Shown here one piece after another: positions 12,185-21,656 of a DNA stretch of 64,000 nucleotides. The translations under genes and the position numbers were made by a program. The stretch's first letter is position 1. Each line of letters opens with the position of its first letter. The notes below the pieces were generated by a model. That model was not told the DNA's origin and made no database searches. It saw only the letters and a list, made by a program, of their open reading frames with translations. The stretch is taken from contig CALOBN010000005.1 in the NCBI GenBank assembly GCA_942491555.1, forward strand, positions 744,001-808,000, given 5' to 3'. This DNA comes from Marinihelvus sp942491555. Lineage in GTDB: Bacteria > Pseudomonadota > Gammaproteobacteria > Xanthomonadales > SZUA-36.

Positions 12185-14449
12185 ATGAAATTACGTCTAT
12201 TTCTCCTGCTGCTGCTGGCCAGTAGCGCAGCGCTCGCGCAGCCGATAGGACCCAGCAACGCCGGGCCGGCCCTGAATAAGGACGGCAGCGTTGTAACCGG
12301 ATTATTGACCGCTCGCTTCGACCCGCGGCTAGGCCTGGATGGGGTTCCGGTTCCCAATAATCTGTTTTTCAACGGGACCACGGATTTGACCGTGAACGCG
12401 CCCACAGAGGGCCTGTCCCCGACCGCTGCGGCACTGGTTGAGCAACTTAACTCCCTGGATGGCTTTAGCACCATCGAGCGTTGGACCACGACTTTTGTTG
12501 TCGATGATGCAGGTAACCCGGGTTCGATTGACCCGGCCTCCGTGGTCCCCGGGCAATCCGTGCGGGTCTTCCAGGTCACGACGAGCCAGATTCTGTTCGT
12601 GACCGGTGTTGTTCGGGAGCTCACCCCCGGTGTTGATTTCACCGCCGTGGCAAGCGGCAACGTGGTGGCGATTGTGCCCCTGAGGCCACTGGCTGAGTAC
12701 TCCAGTTTTATGGCGGTGCTGACCAACGACATCAAAGACACAAGCGGCAATAATGCAACGCCCGATACGCTCTATTTCCTCTCCCAGGCCGATACGCCCT
12801 GGGTTGATGCCAATGGCAACAGCACGTATCCGCTGCTGCCCAATTCAAGCGCCCAGGCAGCCGAAGGGCTGCGGCGGATTACCGGGCCCATGGAAGCTGC
12901 TGCTGCATCAGTGGGTATCAATCCGGATGACATCATTCTGTCCTGGACGGTGCAGACCCAATCCGTCACGCCGATACTTGGCTTGTTGAGGTCCACTGTC
13001 GAGCCAGCACCGGTCATCATGGGGCCGCGACTGGGCAGCACCGCAGACCTGGGTGTTGGGCAAGGTCTGGCTGACTTCTACCAGGGAGTCATAACCATTC
13101 CGTATTACAGCGGTATACCAGGTGCAGAAAACCCCGTGGCGCCACTGGTTGATTTCTGGACAGCCGAGCCCGGTGCTTATGTGCCACCTTTTAATCAGTT
13201 GGGGCTTGACCCGACGTCGACCAATCTGACCGTTGCCAATCCGTTTCCTGTCGTCACCGGCATGCAAACTGTGCCTGTCATCGTGACCATACCCAGTGCC
13301 CTGAGCGGCATGACCAAGCCTGCTGGCGGCTGGCCGGTGGTGATCTCAGGACATGGCCTTGGTGGCAATCGCAGCAACGTTTTAGGGTTGGCGGACACAC
13401 TGGCGGCTGGTGGCTTTGCGGGCGTGGCCATTGACTTCCCGCTGCACGGCATAACGCCTCAAAACACGGCTCTCAGCCCGCTGTACATCGGAAATACACC
13501 ATTTGCTGACGATGCCAATGAACGCACGTTTAATGTGGACTACATCAACAACCTGACCGGTGCCCCCGGTCCTGACGGAATCGTTGATGAGTCCGGGACG
13601 CATGCCTTGAATTTTCAGGAATACCGCACCTCGCGAGACAATGTTCGTCAGGGCATTATCGACCTGACAGTGCTCGCTTCATCCCTGGCCAACTTTGACC
13701 TTGATGGGGATAACGTCGGCGATCTGCGACCTTTTAACGTCGGTTATACCGGCATCTCCTGGGGCGGTATTAATGGTACCGGTTTTGCGGCGCTTGAGCC
13801 GCTGGTGGATCGTGCCCACCTTAATGTCCCGGCAGGTGGCTTGGTTCGTGCAGGTGAGGCCTCACCGACATTCGGACCCAGAATTCGTGCCGGACTCGCA
13901 TCGGTTGGCATCTTCCCCGGCGACCCGCTGTTTGAGCTCTATTTGACGGTGGGCCAAACGGTGGTGGATTCAGCCGATCCCGTTAACTGGATCGCTAACG
14001 CTGCAATCAGCAAACCGATTCTGCTGCAGGAAGTGATTGGCGATACGGTGTTGCCAAACTTCGTGGCGGGCGCACCCCTGTCGGGCACCGAGCCTTTAAT
14101 CCGCGTTGCGGCGCTGCAGTCCTTCAGTACTACGCAGGTTAATCCTGATGGTTTGCGGGCAGCGTCGCGCTTTGTGCCGCCGGCGGAGCACAGTTCGCTG
14201 CTCAATCCGATTCCTTCTCTGGCCGCGACCGTGGAGATGCAGGGGCAAATGCTTTCATTCCTTGCCTCTGACGGGACGCTGGTTCAGGTTGGCAATGAAG
14301 ACACCATGGTTCCGATCATGATGATGACTCCAGTCGCGGAGGCGGTTAAGGCGCAAAATGATCTGCTTACGCCGCGTAAACCTATCCTGGAAAGGTTCAA
14401 CAGCAATGGCATCCGGGCGGATGTGAACCGCAACGTTCACTTCGATTGA
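12185..14449 (+). CDS. exported lipase-like serine hydrolase
   Basis: Predicted extracytoplasmic alpha/beta-hydrolase acting on lipids or esters. The 754-residue product starts with a clear signal peptide (MKLRLFLLLLLASSAALA). The N-terminal half resembles the bacterial virulence-factor lipase N-terminal domain (VolA/Pla-1 type) with Ig-like beta structure. The hydrolase core follows: an oxyanion segment GHGLGGN around H390 and the nucleophile elbow G-I-S525-W-G-G. It is followed after 19 bases by the DUF1302 gene and probably heads an operon with the DUF1302, DUF1329, YCF48 and RND genes. Surface lipases of this kind release fatty acids or lysolipids; whether this one is secreted or a lipoprotein is unclear (no lipobox cysteine seen). 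Confidence 0.8.
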   Translation: MKLRLFLLLLLASSAALAQPIGPSNAGPALNKDGSVVTGLLTARFDPRLGLDGVPVPNNLFFNGTTDLTVNAPTEGLSPTAAALVEQLNSLDGFSTIERWTTTFVVDDAGNPGSIDPASVVPGQSVRVFQVTTSQILFVTGVVRELTPGVDFTAVASGNVVAIVPLRPLAEYSSFMAVLTNDIKDTSGNNATPDTLYFLSQADTPWVDANGNSTYPLLPNSSAQAAEGLRRITGPMEAAAASVGINPDDIILSWTVQTQSVTPILGLLRSTVEPAPVIMGPRLGSTADLGVGQGLADFYQGVITIPYYSGIPGAENPVAPLVDFWTAEPGAYVPPFNQLGLDPTSTNLTVANPFPVVTGMQTVPVIVTIPSALSGMTKPAGGWPVVISGHGLGGNRSNVLGLADTLAAGGFAGVAIDFPLHGITPQNTALSPLYIGNTPFADDANERTFNVDYINNLTGAPGPDGIVDESGTHALNFQEYRTSRDNVRQGIIDLTVLASSLANFDLDGDNVGDLRPFNVGYTGISWGGINGTGFAALEPLVDRAHLNVPAGGLVRAGEASPTFGPRIRAGLASVGIFPGDPLFELYLTVGQTVVDSADPVNWIANAAISKPILLQEVIGDTVLPNFVAGAPLSGTEPLIRVAALQSFSTTQVNPDGLRAASRFVPPAEHSSLLNPIPSLAATVEMQGQMLSFLASDGTLVQVGNEDTMVPIMMMTPVAEAVKAQNDLLTPRKPILERFNSNGIRADVNRNVHFD

Positions 14450-14468
14450 GCTGGGGAGAGACCAAAAA

Positions 14469-16358
14469 ATGAAACACACAAATACACATACATCGCTCAA
14501 ACGCAGCCTGATGGTTGCATCGATCGGCCTGGCGCTTGCCGGGCTGGTCAGTACGCCGGTCCTCGCCTGGGAGTTTTCCACCGACGACAATGAGATTAAC
14601 GGCAGTATTGACACAACGATCAGCTACGGGATTTCCTGGCGGGCGACCGACTCGAAGCCGTCCGACTTTGCCAAGGCGGTCAACAATCCGCTGACCTTTA
14701 CCTTGCCCTACGAGCAGCGCGTTGCGACCCCGGGCCGTTGGTCAAATAACGATGACGATCCGAATCTGAATTATCCGGACAGCGGCGACATCATTTCGAA
14801 CCTTGCGAAAATCACCTCCGAGTTCGCCATTACGTGGCGAAACTATGGTGCGTTCGCCCGCGCCTCCCTGTTCTACGATTTCGAGAATGCCAACAATGAC
14901 CGCCTGTCCAAAGCAGCACAGGATCGGGTTGGCGAAGATTTCCGCTTGCTTGATGCCTATGTCTGGGGCGACCACAGTCTGGGTGAATCCCAGCGCCAGT
15001 TTAACTGGCGACTCGGGCAACAGGTTGTTTCCTGGGGCGAGTCGACCTTTATCCAGGGTGGCCTGAATGTCATCAATCCGGTGGATGTGTCCAAGCTGCG
15101 CCTGGCCGGCTCGGAACTCAAGGAGGCGTTTGAAGGCATCAATATGATCTGGACGTCTACCGAACTCACCGATGCCCTCTCATTGGAAGCGCTTTACATG
15201 CTGGAGTGGGAGCCGATCATTCCTGATCCGGCCGGCACTTATTATTCAGCCAGCGATATTGCTACCCCGGGCGCCACCTATGCGATGTTGAATTTCGGTA
15301 CCGTTCCACAGCCGGTATTTAATCCCGATCTTTATGAGACGGTCTGTGTTGATGGCAACCTGGATCAGTCTGACACGGGGCAACCGCTGAACCTGGTTGG
15401 CGCGGGTTGTGCAGCAGCGGTACCTCGTTCGGGAACTCGCGATGCGAGCGACAGCGGTCAGTTCGGCGTTGCTCTGCGCTATTTCGCAGAAAACCTGAAT
15501 GCCACCGAATTCGGCTTTTATTATCTTCGCTACCATAGCCGCCTGCCCTTGCTCAGTGGTTTCGCACAATCCGGGCCCGCTGTGCAGAGCGCCAACTACT
15601 TTACGGAGTACCCGGAAGATCTGGATTTGTTCGGCGTGTCCTTTAACTCCGGAATCGGCTTCTGGTCTTTGTCCGGCGAGTTGTCCTACCGTCCTGATGC
15701 GCCTATGCAGATTGATGACGTAGAGATCCTGTTCGCCGCGCTGACGCCAAATAACCCGCTTATTCCTTCGGATTACCTTCGCTTCAAGAGCCAGCTGGGT
15801 GAGTTTGCACCCGGCGCCTCAATTCAGGGTTACCGGGAGTATGACCAGTACCAGTTGCAGGCAACGACCACGCGTGTGTGGGGGCCGGATACATTCCTGA
15901 AAGCTAACCAGGTCGCGTTTGTGGCTGAAGTTGGCTTCAACTCCGTACCGGATCTTCCCTCCCTGAACGAGCTTCGTTTTAACGGCTCAGGAACTGACAC
16001 GGGCGGTGGGCCGGATGTTACTACTGGCGATGGCAGAAACCCGGTCACTGAAACCGCCGGCTTCGCCGACGACTTCTCCTGGGGTTATCGCCTGCTGGCC
16101 CGTGCTGACTACAACAATGCGCTTGGCGCCTGGACGGTCAGCCCGCGTCTTGCCTGGGCACATGACGTCGATGGAACCACCCCGGGACCTGGCGGTGCGT
16201 TTATTGATGGGCGCCGGCAGTTAACCGCAGCCATTCAGTTCAATCTGCTGAACGAGTGGATTATCGATGTGGCCTACACGGATTATTCCGGTGGCGGGCG
16301 CTATAACCTGCTGCAGACGCGCGACTTCTTTAGCGCCAGCGTCAGCTACTCATTCTGA
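14469..16358 (+). CDS. DUF1302 family outer-membrane protein
   Basis: Predicted outer-membrane beta-barrel of unknown transport function. The 629-residue protein has an N-terminal signal segment (about residues 10-35, ending before WEFS). It continues with the aromatic, Asn/Asp-rich beta-strand pattern of DUF1302, including the RLGQQVVSWGESTF block, and ends in a C-terminal SASVSYSF with the terminal phenylalanine typical of barrel proteins. It lies 19 bases after the lipase-like gene and 19 bases before the DUF1329 gene. In many Pseudomonas-like and marine gammaproteobacteria DUF1302 and DUF1329 genes are paired and lie near RND exporters; roles in movement of hydrophobic compounds have been proposed but are not shown by sequence. 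Confidence 0.85.
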   Translation: MKHTNTHTSLKRSLMVASIGLALAGLVSTPVLAWEFSTDDNEINGSIDTTISYGISWRATDSKPSDFAKAVNNPLTFTLPYEQRVATPGRWSNNDDDPNLNYPDSGDIISNLAKITSEFAITWRNYGAFARASLFYDFENANNDRLSKAAQDRVGEDFRLLDAYVWGDHSLGESQRQFNWRLGQQVVSWGESTFIQGGLNVINPVDVSKLRLAGSELKEAFEGINMIWTSTELTDALSLEALYMLEWEPIIPDPAGTYYSASDIATPGATYAMLNFGTVPQPVFNPDLYETVCVDGNLDQSDTGQPLNLVGAGCAAAVPRSGTRDASDSGQFGVALRYFAENLNATEFGFYYLRYHSRLPLLSGFAQSGPAVQSANYFTEYPEDLDLFGVSFNSGIGFWSLSGELSYRPDAPMQIDDVEILFAALTPNNPLIPSDYLRFKSQLGEFAPGASIQGYREYDQYQLQATTTRVWGPDTFLKANQVAFVAEVGFNSVPDLPSLNELRFNGSGTDTGGGPDVTTGDGRNPVTETAGFADDFSWGYRLLARADYNNALGAWTVSPRLAWAHDVDGTTPGPGGAFIDGRRQLTAAIQFNLLNEWIIDVAYTDYSGGGRYNLLQTRDFFSASVSYSF

Positions 16359-16377
16359 TTTATCGGAGCACGAATTC

Positions 16378-17742
16378 ATGCACAAGTTAAAACCTTACGC
16401 CCTGTCTGTTGTCCTCGGTCTTGCACTCGGTGCCAGCCAGGCTTTCGCCGGCGCGACGCCGGAACAAATTGCCCGTCTGAACGGAGATCTCACACCTATG
16501 GGTTCGGTACGGGCCGGTAACGAGGCTGGCACCATTCCGGCATGGACCGGCGGCATTACCGAATGGCCTGAAGGATACGAGATTGGCATGCATGAGCCGG
16601 ACCCTTTTTCCGGTGACCAGGTGCTTTTCCGGATCGACGCCGGTAACTACCAGGAGTATGCGGACCAGCTGGGCGTGGGTCAGAAGGCCATGTTTGAGCG
16701 TTATCCCGATACCTATTTCATGAATGTGTATCAGACCCGCCGCTCAGCGTCCTTTTCAGACCGTGTCTACGAGATGACGGCGAAAAACGCCGCTACGGCC
16801 GAGTTGACCAATAATAATGAAGGTGTCACGGGTGCGGCAGAAGGCTTTCCTTTTCCGTTCCCGGAAAATGCCTATGAGCTGATCTGGAACCACAAACTAA
16901 AGGCTAAAGGCACGGGTGGTGTGCGCTACAACAACCAGGTTACGCCTACTGCCGATGGCAGTTATGCTTTCGTGACGATCCGCGAGGAACTGCTGGGCCT
17001 TTACTACCAGCCTGGTGTCACGGTTGAAGAGATCAACAACATCCTGCTGTATTTCTTCCAGGAGGTTGAATCCCCGGCGCGGCTCGCCGGTAACATTTTG
17101 CTGGTTCACGAAACCCTGGATCAGATCACCCAGCCCCGCCAGGCGTGGGTCTATAACCCCGGTCAACGTCGTGTGCGCCGGGCACCCAATGTGGCCTATG
17201 ACAACCCCGGAACCGCGTCCGACGGCCTGCGTACCAACGACATGACGGACATGTTCAACGGCGCCATGGACCGGTTTGACTGGGAAATCGTCGGCCAGAA
17301 AGAAATGTACATTCCCTACAACAGCTACAAGGCGCACCAACCAGACGTGACCCCGGATGACCTGGTCAACCCGGGACACCTGAATCCGGAATACTTCCGC
17401 TATGAGCTGCACCGTGTTTGGATTGTCGAGGCCAAGCTCAAAGAAGGCATGCGACACATCAATCCGCGGCGTACTTTTTACCTGGATGCAGACAGCTACC
17501 AGATCGTGTTGATTGACCATTACGACAGCCGTGAACAACTCTGGCGTCTGTCCGAAGGGCATAACATTAACTATTATCAGCTGCCCACGATCTGGTCGAC
17601 CTTCGAGGCGCATTATGATCTGCAGTCTGGTCGCTATGTGGCACAGGGCTTCGACAACCAGGGTCCGGCACAGACCTTTAACCAGGAAATGACGGCCGCC
17701 CAGTTTACGCCGCAGGCCCTGCGTACGCGCGGACGTCGCTAA
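16378..17742 (+). CDS. DUF1329 family exported protein
   Basis: Predicted periplasmic or outer-membrane-associated partner of the DUF1302 barrel. The 454-residue protein starts at the ATG at 16378, which gives a good signal peptide (hydrophobic LSVVLGLALGASQAFAG). The open frame extends further upstream inside the DUF1302 gene but that part is not used. The mature part has family blocks such as LTPMGSVRAGN, PAWTGGI, RYPDTYFMNVYQTRRSASF and the C-terminal RTFYLDADSYQIVLID strand, which resembles the LolA/LolB-like fold. A strong terminator hairpin lies just after its stop. Confidence 0.87.
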   Translation: MHKLKPYALSVVLGLALGASQAFAGATPEQIARLNGDLTPMGSVRAGNEAGTIPAWTGGITEWPEGYEIGMHEPDPFSGDQVLFRIDAGNYQEYADQLGVGQKAMFERYPDTYFMNVYQTRRSASFSDRVYEMTAKNAATAELTNNNEGVTGAAEGFPFPFPENAYELIWNHKLKAKGTGGVRYNNQVTPTADGSYAFVTIREELLGLYYQPGVTVEEINNILLYFFQEVESPARLAGNILLVHETLDQITQPRQAWVYNPGQRRVRRAPNVAYDNPGTASDGLRTNDMTDMFNGAMDRFDWEIVGQKEMYIPYNSYKAHQPDVTPDDLVNPGHLNPEYFRYELHRVWIVEAKLKEGMRHINPRRTFYLDADSYQIVLIDHYDSREQLWRLSEGHNINYYQLPTIWSTFEAHYDLQSGRYVAQGFDNQGPAQTFNQEMTAAQFTPQALRTRGRR

Positions 17743-17754
17743 GCTGTTTCGTTC

Positions 17755-17790
17755 ATGCCCCCCGTGCGTTCCTCGTGCGGGGGGTTTGGC
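17755..17790 (+). terminator. rho-independent terminator between the DUF1329 and YCF48 genes
   Basis: CCCCCCG at about 17759 and CGGGGGG at about 17778 form a GC-rich hairpin followed by GTTT. It lies 13 bases after the DUF1329 stop. It could fully end the upstream transcript or act as a partial terminator that lowers expression of the two downstream genes. The T-run is short. Confidence 0.6.
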
Positions 17791-17814
17791 GATCTTGATG
17801 AGGACGTAACCACC

Positions 17815-18864
17815 TTGCTGCGCACGTTTCGAAGATCATTCTTTAACACTGTTTCGGTCCTGTTTATGGCCGGCAGTGTTGTTGCGCCTGCCAGCGCCCA
17901 GGATGAACCACCAGTTGCCGAGCGGATGCCGCTGGCAGCCAGGTCATTGTTACTGGATATCACACAAACGCCTGAGGGTAGATTTGTTGCCGTGGGCGAG
18001 CGAGGGCACATCGTCCTGTCCGGGGATGGCTCCGAATGGGATCAGGCAGAATTAGTTCCGAGCCGCTCCACACTGACGGCGGTTACCTCGGCCGGCAATC
18101 TGCTGTGGGCCGGTGGCCACGACACCACCATCGTATTCAGTGAAGATGGCGGCCGGAACTGGACGCTCCAGTATTTTGACCCGGAGCGGCAACAGCCCAT
18201 TCTGGATATTCATTTTGTCGATGAACAAACCGGCTTCGCCATCGGTGCCTATGGACTGATGCTGCGCACCGACGATGGCGGGCTTAACTGGGAAGACTTT
18301 GAGGTCAGTGAAGAAAGCTGGCACCTCAACGGGTTGGTCGATATGGGTGGCGGACAGTTGTTTATTGCCGGTGAGGCCGGCCTCGGTTACCTCAGTGAAG
18401 ACGGCGGTGAGACCTGGGGCATTGTCGAGATGCCGTATCCAGGCTCCATGTTTGGCGCCATCACTGCCGGCCCTTGTGTGGTCGCGTTCGGACTGCGTGG
18501 CAATGTGCAGGAGTTTTGCGACGACGAAATGTTCTCCGAAGCGCTGGTCTCGGAAGAGGTTATTGCCGAAGAACAGGTTTCAGAAGAACTTTTCGAGGAT
18601 GAAATGATTCCTGTTGAAATGGCCTGGGAAGCGCTAGATACACCAGTGAATTACAGCCTCGCAGGTGCGGCCTACCACGATGGCGTGACCCTGCTGGCAG
18701 GTAACAGCGGTCAGATTCTCATCCGCCGTGAAGACGGCGAATTCGAGGCGGCATTGCATCCAAGCGGCGTAGATTTTGCCGCTGTCGTAGCGCTTGGAAA
18801 TGGTGACTGGCTGCTCGTCGGTGGTGAAGGCTCGCATTTGTTCACCGACACCGGGGGCGAATAA
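17815..18864 (+). CDS. exported YCF48-like beta-propeller protein
   Basis: Predicted periplasmic protein built of BNR/Asp-box-like repeats, as in the photosystem II assembly factor YCF48/HCF136 family. Repeated blades contain SEDGGRNWTLQ, RTDDGGLNWEDF and SEDGGETWGIV. I place the start at TTG 17815: a GAGGA Shine-Dalgarno lies about 10 bases upstream, and the product then opens with a signal peptide (RRSFFNTVSVLFMAGSVVAPASA). An ATG further upstream lies inside the terminator hairpin. An acidic Glu/Val-rich insert at about residues 235-285 interrupts the propeller. The stop overlaps the RND gene start (TAATG). In other bacteria YCF48-like proteins are encoded next to RND exporters and may act as their accessory subunit. 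Confidence 0.8.
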   Translation: MLRTFRRSFFNTVSVLFMAGSVVAPASAQDEPPVAERMPLAARSLLLDITQTPEGRFVAVGERGHIVLSGDGSEWDQAELVPSRSTLTAVTSAGNLLWAGGHDTTIVFSEDGGRNWTLQYFDPERQQPILDIHFVDEQTGFAIGAYGLMLRTDDGGLNWEDFEVSEESWHLNGLVDMGGGQLFIAGEAGLGYLSEDGGETWGIVEMPYPGSMFGAITAGPCVVAFGLRGNVQEFCDDEMFSEALVSEEVIAEEQVSEELFEDEMIPVEMAWEALDTPVNYSLAGAAYHDGVTLLAGNSGQILIRREDGEFEAALHPSGVDFAAVVALGNGDWLLVGGEGSHLFTDTGGE

Positions 18865-21365
18865 TGGACGACACGACGCATACCAAATTACACAAGATCG
18901 CGACGTTCCTGATCGGTAATCGCTATGCCCTGGTCGGTCTGTTTATTCTGATCACAATCTTCATGCTGTTTCAGATGGCGCAGCTGCAGATTGAGACGGG
19001 TTTCAAGAAGCAGCTCCCGCTTAAACATGAATACATGGTCACCTTCGAGGAGTACGAAGCGGACTTTGGCGGCGCCAACCGGGTGCTCGTGGCCCTGGTT
19101 GCGCGCGATGGCACTATTTTCACGCCGGAGTATTTCGAGGCCTTTGAAGACATTACCAACCAGGTATTTTTTATTCCTGGTGTTGACCGGGCCAGCGTGC
19201 GTTCGATTTTCACGCCCAATGTTCGTTTCGTGGAGATTGTCGAGGATGGTTTTGCCGGCGGCAATGTAATCCCTTCTGATTTCTCGCCGTCAGAGGAAGA
19301 TTTCGCCAGGGTGCGCGGCAATATCGTCAAATCCGGCGAGGTTGGCCGGCTGGTTTCTGCTGATTTCAGCGGGGCAATGGTCTGGGCCAACCTGCTGGAG
19401 GAGAATCCGACCACCGGTGAACAGCTGGATTACCGCAACGTCGCCGCTCAGCTCGAGGCCATTCGAACCGAATACGAGGGCGAAGACTTCACGGTTCATA
19501 TTATTGGCTTTGCCAAGATCGTCGGTGATATTTCTGACGGTGCTCAAGGGGTTATCTGGTTCTTCTTTATCGCCTTCGTGGTAACGGCGATATTGCTCTA
19601 TCTGTACACGCGCTCGCTCTGGCTCACGGTATTGCCACTGGGGTGCTCCCTGGCTGCGGTGATCTGGCAAATGGGTACGCTCAGCCTGCTGGGCTTTAGC
19701 CTGGATCCGATGAACATTCTGACGCCGTTCCTGGTCTTTTCGATCGGGGTCAGTCACAGTGTGCAAAAGATCAGTGCCTGGGTGGTGGAGAAAGAGTTTG
19801 GCGGACGAACGCCGGATCAGTGGGCCAAGGACGGTGTCACCGATGTGAGCCAGATCCCGCGGCGCTCGCCCATGCACGGTTCCCGCGAGACGATCAAGAA
19901 ACTACTCGCTCCCGGCCTGATTGCCCTGATTTCCGACACCATCGGTTTCCTGACCATCCTCTTTATCCAGATCCGCATCATCCAGGAGCTCGCAATCACC
20001 GCCAGCGTGGGTGTCGCGGTCATCATCTTTACCAACCTCGTGCTGCTGCCGGTACTCCTCAGCTGGGTCCAGTTAAAAAATCCCGAGGCATACCGAAGCC
20101 GGCTGCTGGCCAAGGCCCACGAGAAATCAGTTTTCTGGGAGACAACGGCCCGCTTTACCGAGCCCAGGCGGGCCATGATCACCATCGTCGTTGCGGTGCT
20201 GCTGTTTATCGGCGGCGCGTGGATAGCGCAAGGTATGAAAATCGGTGATTCAGAAGTCGGTGTGCCCGAGCTGCGTCCTGAAGCACGCTACAACCAGGAT
20301 GCCCAGCTCATTACGGAGAAGTTTTCGCTCGGCTCTGATGTGATTACCGTGGTCGCCGAAACGTTGCCCAATGCCTGTACCGAAATTTACGAGGTCATGG
20401 AGCGAATGGACCGCTTTGCCTGGCACATGGAAAACGTTGAAGGTGTGCAGAAAGTGATCACCCTGCCCAAGGTGGCCAAGATGGTCAACAGTGGCTGGAA
20501 CGAAGGTAATGTGCGCTGGAAAGTGCTCCCCACGGATCGTTATGTCATGCGCCAGGCATTGAGCGGTATCGAGACCGATACGGGACTGTTGAACCGCGAC
20601 TGCAGCGCGATGCCGGTGATGATTTTCACCTCCGACCATCGGGCAGAGACCATCACACGCGTGGTTGAGCGGGTCAAGGAACTGCGCAAGGAGCTGGACA
20701 TCCCCGGTACCGAATTCGTGGCGGGTACCGAATACATGGAGCAGATGGAATCCGAGGGCCGCGAGGTTGAGGGTGACACGCTCAAGTTGCGCCTGGCTAC
20801 CGGCAACGTGGGCGTAATGGCGGCAACCAACGAGGACATTGCCGCGGCCGAGAAGCCCATGCTCGCCCTGGTTTTTGCCAGCATCATTATTCTGTGCATG
20901 ATCACCTATCGCACCTTCCTGGGCACCATGTGCATCGTGCTGCCCTTGATTCTGGTGGCCACTTTGACCGAGGCTTTGATGGCCCTGTATGGCATCGGCC
21001 TGAAGGTGAATACCTTGCCGGTGGTGGCGCTCGGCGTCGGGATTGGCGTTGATTACGGTATCTATATTTATAACCGGCTGGACATCCTGCTTAAGGAAGG
21101 ATTCAGTCTGCAGGAGGCCTATTACCAGACTTTGCGTCTGACCGGCCGCGCGGTGATCTTTACCGGCTTTACCCTCGCTGCGGGCGTGGGTACCTGGATA
21201 TTCTCCGATCTCCAGTTCCAGGCAGACATGGGTATTCTTCTGTGTTTCATCTTCCTGGCGAATATGGTGGGCGCCATTATTCTGATGCCCGCACTGGTGC
21301 GCTGGTTGATGCGCCGGCACGAAACCACGGAGCCCAGGGAAGTTACCGCTGCCGGCACCGGTTGA
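18864..21365 (+). CDS. RND/MMPL family exporter
   Basis: Predicted inner-membrane exporter of lipophilic molecules driven by the proton gradient. The 833-residue protein shows the internal duplication of RND proteins: a first membrane helix at about residues 15-35, a periplasmic loop, a cluster of helices at about 225-430, another helix at about 435, a second loop, and a final helix cluster from about 665. The second cluster holds the charged GVGIGVDYGIYIYNRL segment characteristic of MMPL/RND helix 4. It is translationally coupled to the YCF48-like gene. No adaptor (MFP) or TolC-type gene is near, which fits MMPL/HAE3-like members that work without them. Confidence 0.88.
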   Translation: MDDTTHTKLHKIATFLIGNRYALVGLFILITIFMLFQMAQLQIETGFKKQLPLKHEYMVTFEEYEADFGGANRVLVALVARDGTIFTPEYFEAFEDITNQVFFIPGVDRASVRSIFTPNVRFVEIVEDGFAGGNVIPSDFSPSEEDFARVRGNIVKSGEVGRLVSADFSGAMVWANLLEENPTTGEQLDYRNVAAQLEAIRTEYEGEDFTVHIIGFAKIVGDISDGAQGVIWFFFIAFVVTAILLYLYTRSLWLTVLPLGCSLAAVIWQMGTLSLLGFSLDPMNILTPFLVFSIGVSHSVQKISAWVVEKEFGGRTPDQWAKDGVTDVSQIPRRSPMHGSRETIKKLLAPGLIALISDTIGFLTILFIQIRIIQELAITASVGVAVIIFTNLVLLPVLLSWVQLKNPEAYRSRLLAKAHEKSVFWETTARFTEPRRAMITIVVAVLLFIGGAWIAQGMKIGDSEVGVPELRPEARYNQDAQLITEKFSLGSDVITVVAETLPNACTEIYEVMERMDRFAWHMENVEGVQKVITLPKVAKMVNSGWNEGNVRWKVLPTDRYVMRQALSGIETDTGLLNRDCSAMPVMIFTSDHRAETITRVVERVKELRKELDIPGTEFVAGTEYMEQMESEGREVEGDTLKLRLATGNVGVMAATNEDIAAAEKPMLALVFASIIILCMITYRTFLGTMCIVLPLILVATLTEALMALYGIGLKVNTLPVVALGVGIGVDYGIYIYNRLDILLKEGFSLQEAYYQTLRLTGRAVIFTGFTLAAGVGTWIFSDLQFQADMGILLCFIFLANMVGAIILMPALVRWLMRRHETTEPREVTAAGTG

Positions 21366-21656
21366 TTTCCTGACTTTCGGCAATGCAGCCCGGAGCGGTA
21401 AGCGGCCACGAGCCGGACCTGGAATTTTGATAAAAAGCGGGCGGAGACTCGCCCCGCTTGCATTTCGGGGCCCCTCCGTTTAACTTCTCGGCATGAGCGC
21501 AGCAATCTTCCAGACAGAACTTACCATCCGACGCGAGCGACGCGCGCCGCGACGCGCGTCGGCCGGGTGTTTGTTCGCATAATTCCTTCGGGAAAAAGTT
21601 CGAATAAAAACCCAGCCCCCAGGCTGGGTTTTTCCATTTAGGGACGGGGCGAAATC
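21366..21656 (+). other. intergenic region upstream of the arginine cluster
   Basis: 291 bases without a gene. An AAGCGGG...CCCGCTT hairpin at about 21436-21461 lacks a T-run on the plus strand but has CTTTTTAT on the minus strand. GC-rich near-palindromic sequence (GACGCGCG...ACGCGCGTC) lies around 21540-21560, and a canonical terminator at 21606-21636. No ARG box or leader peptide was recognised. Confidence 0.5.
21606..21636 (+). terminator. rho-independent terminator before argF'
   Basis: AACCCAGCC and GGCTGGGTT form a 9-bp stem around a CCCA loop, followed by TTTT. It ends only about 20 bases before the argF' start, so either the arginine promoter overlaps it or the hairpin acts as an attenuator of the arginine operon. 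Confidence 0.75.

Noticed and set aside
20250..21383. 377-residue minus-strand frame opposite the RND exporter
   Set aside because: Shadow frame; His/Gln-rich, no membrane or domain pattern.
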